Source: Nocardioides sp. CFH 31398
GTDB lineage: Bacteria > Actinomycetota > Actinomycetes > Propionibacteriales > Nocardioidaceae
Assembly (NCBI RefSeq): GCF_022436705.1
Contig: NZ_JAKUHT010000025.1
Coordinates: 1 to 64,000 of the forward strand
DNA length: 64,000 bases
Direction: 5' to 3'
Positions 57,138 to 64,000 of this stretch are shown here, piece after piece (position 1 is the first letter of the stretch; every line of letters begins with the position of its first letter). A program made the position numbers and the translations under genes. Below the pieces are notes generated by a model that did no database searches, was not told the DNA's origin, and saw only the letters and a program-made list of their open reading frames with translations.

Positions 57138-57806
57138 ATGCCCGTCGAGATCACGGTCCGCGGCAAGCACGAGCTGCGCCGCCGGCCCGAGCGCGCCACC
57201 GCCCGGGTGCTCGTCCGCGTCGAGGGCTCCTCGGGCGCGGAGGCGGCGGCCCACCTCGCGGCCTCGGCGGCCCGCGTGGCGGACTCGCTCCGCGCCCTGC
57301 ACGACGCCGAGGCGGGCCCGGTGACCTGGTGGGCGAGCGACGCCGTCCGTACCAGTGCCCACCGCCCCCACCACGACAAGGGCAAGCAGCTGCCGCTGGT
57401 GCACCAGGCGACGCAGGGGTTCGGCGCCAAGTTCTCGGACTTCGCCCGCCTGGGCGGATGGCTCACCGAGACCGCGCAGGTGCCCGGTTTCACCGTCTCC
57501 GGGGTGCAGTGGGCGCTCACCGAGGTGACGCGGGACTCGCTGGTGACCCGGACCCGTCACGAGGCGGTGCTCGCGGCCCGGGCGAAGGCCCAGGACTACG
57601 CCGACGCGGCCGGGCTGGGGCCGGTGCGGCTGGCGGCGGTGGCGGACGCCGGCATGCTCGGCGACGGGTTGGACCCCTCCCACCCGGGGGCGTCCCCGAT
57701 GGCCGCACGCACGGCCGCCGCCGTCGGCCCGGGCGAGGAGCTGTCGCTGGTGCCCGAGGACGTCGTGCTCACCGCCCGCGTCGACGCCCGGTTCCTGGCC
57801 GACTGA
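57138..57806 (+). CDS. SIMPL domain protein
   Basis: 222-residue protein of the SIMPL/DUF541 family (EITVRGKHELRRRPERATA at the start; ALTEVTRDSLVTRTRHEAVLAARAKAQDYADAAGLG in the core region, seen at residues 128-163; ending VVLTARVDARF). There is no signal peptide, so it is probably cytoplasmic, unlike many exported relatives. Function unknown. It stands alone between the regulator and coaE. Confidence 0.82.
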   Translation: MPVEITVRGKHELRRRPERATARVLVRVEGSSGAEAAAHLAASAARVADSLRALHDAEAGPVTWWASDAVRTSAHRPHHDKGKQLPLVHQATQGFGAKFSDFARLGGWLTETAQVPGFTVSGVQWALTEVTRDSLVTRTRHEAVLAARAKAQDYADAAGLGPVRLAAVADAGMLGDGLDPSHPGASPMAARTAAAVGPGEELSLVPEDVVLTARVDARFLAD

Positions 57807-57827
57807 GGAGCCTCACCCCCCGGCTCC

Positions 57828-57833
57828 TACGGT
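57828..57833 (+). promoter_or_regulatory. -10 box for leaderless coaE
   Basis: TACGGT, six bases, then the coaE ATG. Confidence 0.55.
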
Positions 57834-57839
57834 GGGGCC

Positions 57840-58448
57840 ATGCGAGTCGGACTCACGGGCGGCGTCGCCTCGGGCAAGAGCACGGTGGCTGCCGTGCTGG
57901 TCGACCTCGGTGCCGTGCTGGTCGACGCCGACGTCCTCGCCCGTGAGGTGGTCGCGCCCGGCACGGACGGCCTGGCCGCCGTCGTCGACGCCTTCGGGAC
58001 CGAGGTCCTGACCGCCGAGGGTGAGCTCGACCGCCCCGCGGTGGGCCGCCTGGTGTTCGGCGACCCCGAGCGCCGGCGCGCGCTCGAGGCGATCGTCCAC
58101 CCCCGCGTGCGGGCCCGTGCCGCGGAGCTCGAGGCCGCCGCGCCCGCGGGCGCGCTCGTCGTCCACGACATCCCGCTGCTCGTCGAGACCGGCCAGGCCG
58201 CGGACTTCGACGCCGTGGTGGTCGTCGACGCGCCGCCGGACGTCCAGCGCCGGCGCATGGTGGAGCGCCGCGGCATGAGCGCCGAGGACGCCGACGCCCG
58301 GATCGCCGCCCAGGCCGACCGCGCCACCCGGCTCGCCGCCGCCACCCACGTCGTGGAGAACACCGGCGACCTCGACGCCCTGCGCACCCGCGTCGAGGAG
58401 GTCCACGCCGAGCTGGTGGCGACCGCGGACACCCCGGGCCCCGCGTGA
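57840..58448 (+). CDS. coaE: Dephospho-CoA kinase
   Basis: 202-residue P-loop kinase for the last step of coenzyme A synthesis. P-loop is VGLTGGVASGKST, the substrate-binding strand DADVLAREVV, and the lid RRGMSAEDADARIAAQ. It lacks the C-terminal GrpB-like domain found in mycobacterial CoaE. Its proximity to rpsA matches actinobacterial synteny. GTGA overlap with the GH3 gene. Confidence 0.96.
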   Translation: MRVGLTGGVASGKSTVAAVLVDLGAVLVDADVLAREVVAPGTDGLAAVVDAFGTEVLTAEGELDRPAVGRLVFGDPERRRALEAIVHPRVRARAAELEAAAPAGALVVHDIPLLVETGQAADFDAVVVVDAPPDVQRRRMVERRGMSAEDADARIAAQADRATRLAAATHVVENTGDLDALRTRVEEVHAELVATADTPGPA

Positions 58449-59761
58449 GGCGTCGTCGTGCGGCAGCGCCCGCCCTGGCCGGTCTCCTGCTCCTCGCGGC
58501 CTGCGGAGCCCCGGCGGCGGGACCGCCCGAGGTTCCCGACCCCGGCCGGGCCACGTCGGCGTCCCCGACCCCCGCCGACGGGTCGGAGGCCGACGTGCCC
58601 ACCGCGTGGGGGCCGACGACCGCCGAGCTCGGGGAGGCGGCCGACCTGGTCGCCGCGATGGACGACGACGAGCTGGCCGGGCAGGTGATCGTGGGTCGCT
58701 ACGCCGGCACCGACCCGGCGGAGCCCGCCGCCCTCGTCGACGACCTGCACCTCGCCGGGGTGAGCGTCACGAACGGCAACGTCCTGGACGCCGAGCAGGT
58801 CCGCGCCACGACCGCCGCCGTCGCCGAGGCCGCCGCGGACCGCCCCTACCCGCCGGTCATCGGCATCGACCAGGAGGGCGGCACCGTCTCGCACCTGGGC
58901 GATGTCGGCACGCGGTTCCCCGCCTTCGCCGACGCCGGGCGGGCCGTCGCGGGCGACCTGCCCGACCCCGCCACGGGGGAGGGCGGCGGCACCGCCGGGC
59001 GCAGCGCCGTCCGCGCCGCCGCCCGGGCCACCGGTCTCGAGCTCCGGTCGCTCGGCTTCACCTGGGTGTGGGCCCCGGTCGCCGACGTGACGATCGGCTC
59101 CGCCGACCCGACCATCGGCAGCCGCTCGGCGTCGTCGGACCCCGAGGTCGCCGGCCGCACGGCCGCGACCGCCCTCACCGGGTACCGCGCGGCGGCCGTC
59201 GTGTCGACGACCAAGCACTTCCCCGGCCACGGGGCCGTCACGGCGGACAGCCACGAGGTGCTCCCGGAGCTGCCCGGCAGCCTCGACGACCTGGCCGCCA
59301 CGGAGCTGCCGCCGTTCGCGACGGCGGTCGACCGGGGTGCGCCGGCCGTGATGATGGGCCACCTCGACGTCCCGGCGCTCGACCCCGGCGTCCCCGCGAG
59401 CCTGTCGCCCGCGGCGTACGCGCTCCTGCGCGACGACCTCGGCTTCGAGGGCGTCGCGATCACGGACTCCCTCGGCATGGGGGCGGTCGCGGGGCAGGAC
59501 CGGCCCGCCGTGCAGGCGCTCGCCGCCGGTGCGGACCTGCTGCTCATGCCCGTCGACACCCGCGTGACCCACCAGGTGGTCGTCGACGCCCTCGCGTCCG
59601 GCGACCTCGGGCGCGAGCGCGTCGAGGAGGCGGCCACCCCCGTCGTCGCGCTGCAGCTGTGGCAGCAGCGGTGGGCCGCGGACAACCCCGTGCCCGACGA
59701 CGTCACCCTGAGGGCGCAGAAGGCCGCCGACGCGTTGGCGTCGGCGGCCTCCGGCTACTGA
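58445..59761 (+). CDS. Glycoside hydrolase family 3 lipoprotein (beta-N-acetylhexosaminidase type)
   Basis: 438-residue exported lipoprotein with lipobox LLLLAAC followed by a low-complexity linker. The GH3 barrel has GIDQEGGTVSHL, the NagZ-type KHFPGHGAVTADSHEVLP loop that carries the general acid His/Asp, and nucleophile Asp in ITDSLGMGAV. Likely cleaves GlcNAc-MurNAc fragments in cell-wall turnover; the substrate is inferred. It is convergent with the sigma factor gene. Confidence 0.92.
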   Translation: MRRRRAAAPALAGLLLLAACGAPAAGPPEVPDPGRATSASPTPADGSEADVPTAWGPTTAELGEAADLVAAMDDDELAGQVIVGRYAGTDPAEPAALVDDLHLAGVSVTNGNVLDAEQVRATTAAVAEAAADRPYPPVIGIDQEGGTVSHLGDVGTRFPAFADAGRAVAGDLPDPATGEGGGTAGRSAVRAAARATGLELRSLGFTWVWAPVADVTIGSADPTIGSRSASSDPEVAGRTAATALTGYRAAAVVSTTKHFPGHGAVTADSHEVLPELPGSLDDLAATELPPFATAVDRGAPAVMMGHLDVPALDPGVPASLSPAAYALLRDDLGFEGVAITDSLGMGAVAGQDRPAVQALAAGADLLLMPVDTRVTHQVVVDALASGDLGRERVEEAATPVVALQLWQQRWAADNPVPDDVTLRAQKAADALASAASGY

Positions 59762-60775
59762 CCACCCCCCCGGCGGGGGGCGGGGGAGGGCGCGCCGGCG
59801 TCGCGCCGGCGGGCAGGCAGCCAGGTCCGGGTCCGCGAACGTGCGCAGCTTCTGCAGCGCCTCCCGCTCGAGCTGGCGGACCCGCTCGGCGGAGATGCCG
59901 TGCTTGACGCCGATGTCGGCGAGCTTGTGCTGGCGGCCGTCGGTGAGGCCGTACCGCGAGCGGATGATGTCCGCGGCCCGGTCGTCGAGCAGCCCCACCA
60001 GGTCGTTCAGGCGGTCGCGGGACTCGGTGTCCAGCACCGTGAGGTCCGGGCTGGGCGCGGTCTCCTGGGCCATGAGGTCGCCGAGCGAGGTGTCGCCGTC
60101 CTCGTCCACCGGGGTGTCGAGGCTGACGTGCTCGCGGCCCCAGGACAGCAGGTCGAGCACGCGGTCGACGTCCATGCCCAGCTCGCCGGCGATCTCGGCG
60201 GGCTCCGGCTCGCGGCCGAGCTGGCGCTCCAGGGTGCGACGGGCGCCGCCGACCTGGTTGAGCTCCTCGACGACGTGGACGGGGAGCCGCACCACGCGCG
60301 CCTGCTGTGCGATGCCGCGCGTGATCGCCTGGCGGACCCACCACGTGGCGTAGGTCGAGAACTTGTAGCCCTTCGCGTAGTCGAACTTCTCGACCGCGCG
60401 GATCAGGCCGGTGTTGCCCTCCTGGATCAGGTCGAGCATCGGCATCTGCGAGCGGCCGTACTTGCGCGCGATGGACACCACGAGGCGCAGGTTTGCGTTG
60501 ATGAACGTCTGGACGGCGCGCTGCCCCTCGGCGGCGATCCACTCCAGCTCCTCCTGGGTGGCGCGCATCGGGGCGCCGCCCTTGCGGCGCCCGACGCGAC
60601 CCTCCTTCAGCAGGGCCTCGGCCATCAGGCCGGCCTCGATCGTCTTGGAGAGCTCGACCTCGGTGACGGCGTCCAGCAGGGGGGTCCGGGCGATCTCGTC
60701 GAGATAGAGACCGACGCTGTCGCGGCCCTCGATCTCGCGGTTCGCGCTGGGCCGGGTTGCGGTCCGTGTTGCCAT
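59755..60775 (-). CDS. Group 2 sigma-70 factor (HrdD/SigB-like), no in-frame stop as printed
   Basis: Sigma factor with regions 1.2 to 4: DSVGLYLDEIARTPLLDAVTEVELSK resembles Streptomyces HrdD; region 2 is LDLIQEGNTGLIRAVEKFDYAKGYKFSTYATWWVRQAI (residue 122 on); region 4 helix-turn-helix is HGISAERVRQLEREAL. The family-typical end DPDLAA is reached at 59816, but the frame then stays open to 57827 across GH3 and coaE. Loss of one base in the seven-base homopolymer 59765-59771 would give TAG at 59757-59755, the end used here. GGAGGAGG precedes ATG 60775. Confidence 0.85.
59793..59811. terminator. Terminator between GH3 and sigma factor genes
   Basis: CGCCGGCG-TCG-CGCCGGCG hairpin, next to a C7/G6 pairing tract at 59765-59780, between convergent genes. 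Confidence 0.6.
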
Positions 60776-60840
60776 GCGACGCCTCCTCCTCCGGTCGGTT
60801 CCGCCGTCTCTCGTCCGAGGCGGTGCACCGACATCCACAC

Positions 60841-60867
60841 AACGGGTTCGGCCCCAGGTGGATTCCC
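60841..60867 (-). promoter_or_regulatory. SigR/SigH-type promoter of the sigma factor gene
   Basis: GGGAAT (60867-60862), exactly 18 bases, GTT (60843-60841): the consensus for thiol-stress ECF sigma factors SigR and SigH. The ATG is about 60 bases downstream of the expected start. Confidence 0.65.
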
Positions 60868-60967
60868 GGATGGCCCGTTCGTGCCTGTCACCCCATCCGA
60901 CGTCCGGTCCGACCCGGAAGTTGCCCGAACGGCGGAATCTCAGCGACTTCTCAGCCCCGGTACCCAG

Positions 60968-60993
60968 CGGCCCCGGGCACTCACCCGGGGCCG
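60968..60993 (-). terminator. Terminator after the S9 peptidase
   Basis: Perfect 10-bp stem CGGCCCCGGG/CCCGGGGCCG with loop CACTCA, 25 bases past the stop codon at 61018. Confidence 0.8.
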
Positions 60994-61017
60994 GCGACGG
61001 CGCGCAGCGGGGAGGGA

Positions 61018-63210
61018 TCAGCCGGCGAGCCCCAGGCGGTCGAGGATCCACGCCAGGGAGAAGGCCCGGTCGTGCCAGGCGCGGTAGCGGCCTGAGACCC
61101 CGCCGTGGCCAGCGGACATCTCGGTGCGCAGCAGCACCTCGCGACGCCCGACGGCGCGGTCGCGCAGCCGCGCGACCCACTTGGCGGGCTCGACGTACAG
61201 CACCCGGGTGTCGTGCAGCGAGGTCTCGGCCAGGATCGGCGGGTAGTCGAGCGCCGCGACGTTGTCGTACGGCGCGTACGCCGCGATCCGGTCGTAGACC
61301 TCGGGGCCGGACGCCGGGTCGCCCCACTCCTCGTACTCCGTCACGGTCAGCGGCAGGCTGGCGTCGAGCATCGAGGTCAGCGGGTCGACGAACGGGACGG
61401 CCGCGACGACGCCGCCGAACTGCTCGGGGGCCTGGTTCGCGACGGCACCCATGAGCAGGCCGCCGGCGCTGCCGCCCTCGGCGACGGTCCGCTCCGGGGT
61501 CGTCCAGCCGGCGTCGACGAGGTGCCGGGCGCAGGCCACGAAGTCGTCGAAGGTGTGCTGCTTGGCGCCCAGCTTGCCGTCGTCGTACCAGCGGCGGCCC
61601 ATCTCGCCCCCGCCGCGGACGTGGGCGATGGCGAACGCCGCACCCCGGTCGAGCAGCGAGAGCCGGGAGACGGAGAAGGACGGGTCCATCGAGATCTCGT
61701 AGGCGCCGTAGCCGTACAGCAGGAGGGGCAGTGGCTCCGCGGGGTGCTCGCCGTCCGGGCCCAGCAGGTCGCGGCGGCACACCACCGAGATCGGGACCCG
61801 CTCCCCGCCGGTCGAGGTGGCCCACAGGCGCCGCTCTGCGTAGTCGTCGGGGTCGTAGCCGCCGAGCACCGGCTGGCGGCGCAGCAGGGTGAGCTCGTCG
61901 GTGCGGAGGTCGTAGTCGTAGATGGACGTGGGCAGGGCCAGCGACAGCAGGCCGACGCGGACGGTGGGCTGCTCCCACGCGGGGTTCGACCCGGACCCGA
62001 CCGTCCGGATCTCCCGCTCGAAGTCGACGAGGTGGTCGCGGGCGACCCCGGCCGGCAGACCCTCGCCGGTCTCACCGAGCTCGAGGACGCGCAGCTGGGT
62101 GAGGCCACCGCTGCGCTGGTGCACGACGAGGTGGGAGGCGAACGCGTCGACGTCCTCCAGCCGGACGGCGGGGTCGTGCGGCAGCAGCGGCTCCCACTCC
62201 TCGGCCGGGGTGGGATCGATCGGGGCGACGCCGAGCTCGTGGTCCGGACCGGTGTGGTCGTGCAGCACGAGCAGCACGTCGCGTCCGTCGAGGACGGCGT
62301 GCTCGAGGGAGTACTCGAGCCCCTCGCGGCGCTCGGCGAACACCCGGAAGCCGAGCTCGGGCCGGTCGGCGTCGAGGACCCGCCACTCCGCGGTGGTCTT
62401 CGAGCCCGTCGCGATCATGAGGAAGCGGTCGTTGCGGGTGCGGCCGATGCCGGTCCAGAACCGGGCGTCGGTCTCGTGGTGGACCAGCTCGTCGTCCGAC
62501 TGCGCGGTGCCGAGCCGGTGGCGCCAGACCTTGTCGGGGCGCCAGGACTCGTCGACCGTCGTGTAGTAGACGTTGTCCCCGTCCCGGTCCCACGTGACGC
62601 CGCCCATGACGTCGGTCAGGACGTCGTTCGGGGCGCCGGCGGGCTCGGCGCCGTCGGGCGGGACCAGGGCGCGGAAGCGCACGGTGTACCGCTCGTCGCC
62701 GACGACGTCGACGGCGTAGGCGAGCAACCGGTCGTCGGGGCTGACGGACGCGCCGCCGAGGGAGAAGAAGTCGTGGCCCTCCGCGAGGGCGTCGAGGTCG
62801 AGCATGACCTCCTCGCCGGGCAGGGCCGGCGCCTCGGGGGCGCAGTCCTCGGCGGGGCGCGGCGGCGCCCAGTCCTCCGGGTCGGAGACCGGCACGCGGC
62901 AGGTGGCGCCGTACTCGCGGCCCTCGAAGGAGCGGCTGTAGTACCAGTGGCCGCGGCGCCGGGTGGGCACGGAGAGGTCGGTCTCGCGGGTGCGTGCCTT
63001 GATCTCGTCGAACAGCGTCTGGCGCAGGTCGGCCAGGTGGGCCGTGGACGCCTGCGTCCAGGCGTTCTCGGCCTCGAGGTAGGCGAGGACCTCCGGGTCC
63101 TCCTTGTCGCGCAGCCAGTCGTGGTCGTCGACGCGCGTGCGGCCGTGGTGCGTGGTCTCGACGGGCTTCTTCGCCACGGTGGGCGGCGAGGTGGGGGTGG
63201 CGGCGTCCAT
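61018..63210 (-). CDS. S9 family oligopeptidase B-type peptidase
   Basis: 730-residue serine peptidase of the prolyl oligopeptidase family, most like oligopeptidase B (PtrB). An N-terminal beta-propeller (about residues 75-430) gates a C-terminal alpha/beta hydrolase. Catalytic residues: Ser in AEGGSAGGLLMG, Asp in SLHDTRVLYVEPAKW, His in SAGHGGVSGRY. It cleaves short peptides, in OpB after Lys/Arg; specificity here is inferred. No signal peptide. ATG 63210 sits six bases from TAGCGT, so it is probably leaderless. Confidence 0.94.
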   Translation of the reverse strand: MDAATPTSPPTVAKKPVETTHHGRTRVDDHDWLRDKEDPEVLAYLEAENAWTQASTAHLADLRQTLFDEIKARTRETDLSVPTRRRGHWYYSRSFEGREYGATCRVPVSDPEDWAPPRPAEDCAPEAPALPGEEVMLDLDALAEGHDFFSLGGASVSPDDRLLAYAVDVVGDERYTVRFRALVPPDGAEPAGAPNDVLTDVMGGVTWDRDGDNVYYTTVDESWRPDKVWRHRLGTAQSDDELVHHETDARFWTGIGRTRNDRFLMIATGSKTTAEWRVLDADRPELGFRVFAERREGLEYSLEHAVLDGRDVLLVLHDHTGPDHELGVAPIDPTPAEEWEPLLPHDPAVRLEDVDAFASHLVVHQRSGGLTQLRVLELGETGEGLPAGVARDHLVDFEREIRTVGSGSNPAWEQPTVRVGLLSLALPTSIYDYDLRTDELTLLRRQPVLGGYDPDDYAERRLWATSTGGERVPISVVCRRDLLGPDGEHPAEPLPLLLYGYGAYEISMDPSFSVSRLSLLDRGAAFAIAHVRGGGEMGRRWYDDGKLGAKQHTFDDFVACARHLVDAGWTTPERTVAEGGSAGGLLMGAVANQAPEQFGGVVAAVPFVDPLTSMLDASLPLTVTEYEEWGDPASGPEVYDRIAAYAPYDNVAALDYPPILAETSLHDTRVLYVEPAKWVARLRDRAVGRREVLLRTEMSAGHGGVSGRYRAWHDRAFSLAWILDRLGLAG

Positions 63211-63216
63211 GCCGCG

Positions 63217-63222
63217 ACGCTA
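63217..63222 (-). promoter_or_regulatory. -10 box for leaderless S9 peptidase
   Basis: TAGCGT, six bases, then ATG; it overlaps the stop codon of dinB. Confidence 0.55.
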
Positions 63223-64000
63223 CCCAGCGTCCGGGTCGGGCTCGTCGGGGCGGCGCCACCGGTGCAGCCGGGGGTCGTCGTCGCGGAACGAGCGGACGGG
63301 GCCGGGCGGCGTGTCCGCCGTCTCGAACCGCACCGTCACCACGGACCGGCCGGCCCCCCACACCCAGCCGCGGCCGTGCTCGTCGTGGACGACGTCGGCG
63401 CCCGGTGGCCAGCCCGTCGGAGCGCCGCGCGGCGGGGGCAGGACGACCTCCTCGGCGGGCTCGGGCCCGGTGTCCTCGACCGCGGCGAACAGGTCCTCCT
63501 GCACCCAGTCGGCCAGGCCGGAGACGCCGACCCCCAGCAGCCTGACGCCGCCGGAGGTGTCGAGGTCGGCGAGCAGCCCGCGGGCGAGGCGCCCGATGTT
63601 GGCGGCGTCGTCGGTGGGGGAGGACAGGGTGCTCGACCGGCTGACGGTGGTGAAGTCGTGCATGCGCACCTTGATCGACACCGTGCGCCCCGAGAGCCCG
63701 TGCGCGCGCAACCGCTCCGCGACCCCGGTGGCCTGACGGGTCAGCAATCCCTCCAGCAGCCGGCGGTCCACCAGGTCGGTCTCGTAGGTGTCCTCCACGC
63801 TCACCGACTTCGCCTCCCGCCCGGCCTCGACGCCCCGGTCGTCCTCGGCGCGCGCGAAGCGGTGCAGGGCCGCGCCGTGGGCCTGGCCCAGCTCGCGGAC
63901 CAGCTCGGCGGTCCCGAGGGCCTCGAGGTCGGCGACGGTGTGGACGCCGAGCCGGCGCAGCCGCTCGACGGTGGCCGGGCCGACCCCGGGGATGACGGAG
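63220..64000 (-). CDS. dinB: DNA polymerase IV (5' truncated by window edge)
   Basis: C-terminal 260 residues of a Y-family translesion polymerase. The visible part begins in the thumb helix-hairpin-helix (IPGVGPATVERLRRLGVHTVADLEAL), then HRFARAEDDRGVEAGREAKSVS and the little-finger domain (RRLLEGLLTRQATGVAERLRAHG; SIKVRMHDFTTVSRS). An extra C-terminal tail of about 80 residues (WVQEDLF to DPDAG), with a VVHDEHGRGWVWGAG segment, follows the beta-clamp-binding QEDLF. The palm with the catalytic carboxylates is outside the window. Confidence 0.93.
   Translation of the reverse strand, partial: SVIPGVGPATVERLRRLGVHTVADLEALGTAELVRELGQAHGAALHRFARAEDDRGVEAGREAKSVSVEDTYETDLVDRRLLEGLLTRQATGVAERLRAHGLSGRTVSIKVRMHDFTTVSRSSTLSSPTDDAANIGRLARGLLADLDTSGGVRLLGVGVSGLADWVQEDLFAAVEDTGPEPAEEVVLPPPRGAPTGWPPGADVVHDEHGRGWVWGAGRSVVTVRFETADTPPGPVRSFRDDDPRLHRWRRPDEPDPDAG

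Overview
The window is high-GC actinobacterial DNA, nearly fully coding, with many 4-base GTGA/ATGA overlaps, GTG starts and TANNNT -10 boxes just in front of start codons. Gene content and order (sepF-yggT-wag31, lspA-rluD, dnaE, a his/trp block, lgt, gltBD, pyk, pdtaR, liv genes, polA, rpsA, coaE) are the conserved actinobacterial backbone. My best guess is a Nocardioides-like member of the Propionibacteriales. This rests on gene style and remembered synteny, not on a search.

Layout. 1-4800: the end of the division cluster (sepF partial, yggT, wag31), a TraR/DksA-type zinc protein, lspA, an RluD-like pseudouridine synthase and an acetyltransferase fused to a chorismate mutase domain. 4.9-10.2 kb: dnaE, a membrane protein, and a convergent ybaK/LON-domain pair. 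10.3-15.6 kb: hisD-C-B-H-priA-F. 15.8-19.5 kb: a heterodimeric ABC exporter. 19.5-25.8 kb: hisI, the Trp-associated membrane proteins, trpC-B-A, a Sco-type copper protein and lgt; trpE and trpF are absent and PriA is expected to cover the trpF step. 26-33.6 kb: gltBD and pyk. 33.6-42.5 kb: a tRNA, pdtaR, livK, a nuclease-like gene bracketed by two long palindromes, then livFGMH on the opposite strand and a DUF554 protein. 42.5-56 kb: polA, a flippase, a huge secreted calcium-binding repeat protein, a methyltransferase, a decapeptide-repeat protein and rpsA. 56-64 kb: a small membrane protein, a GlxA-type regulator, a SIMPL protein, coaE, a GH3 hydrolase, a group 2 sigma factor, an S9 peptidase and the end of dinB.

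Most unusual: (1) two 96-bp palindromes with identical 17-11-17-6-17-11-17 architecture flank the 320-aa AbiEi/DUF559-like gene, and livHMGF appears inverted next to them, which suggests an undescribed palindrome-bounded element; (2) a protein made of 13 tandem decapeptides; (3) a GNAT-chorismate mutase fusion; (4) hisH and ybaK that appear to start with CTG inside the upstream stop codon; (5) a 26-bp perfect palindrome over a leaderless pyk promoter; (6) a stress sigma gene with a SigR/SigH-type promoter but no in-frame stop. Most genes look like housekeeping functions expressed in tightly coupled operons, several from predicted leaderless transcripts.
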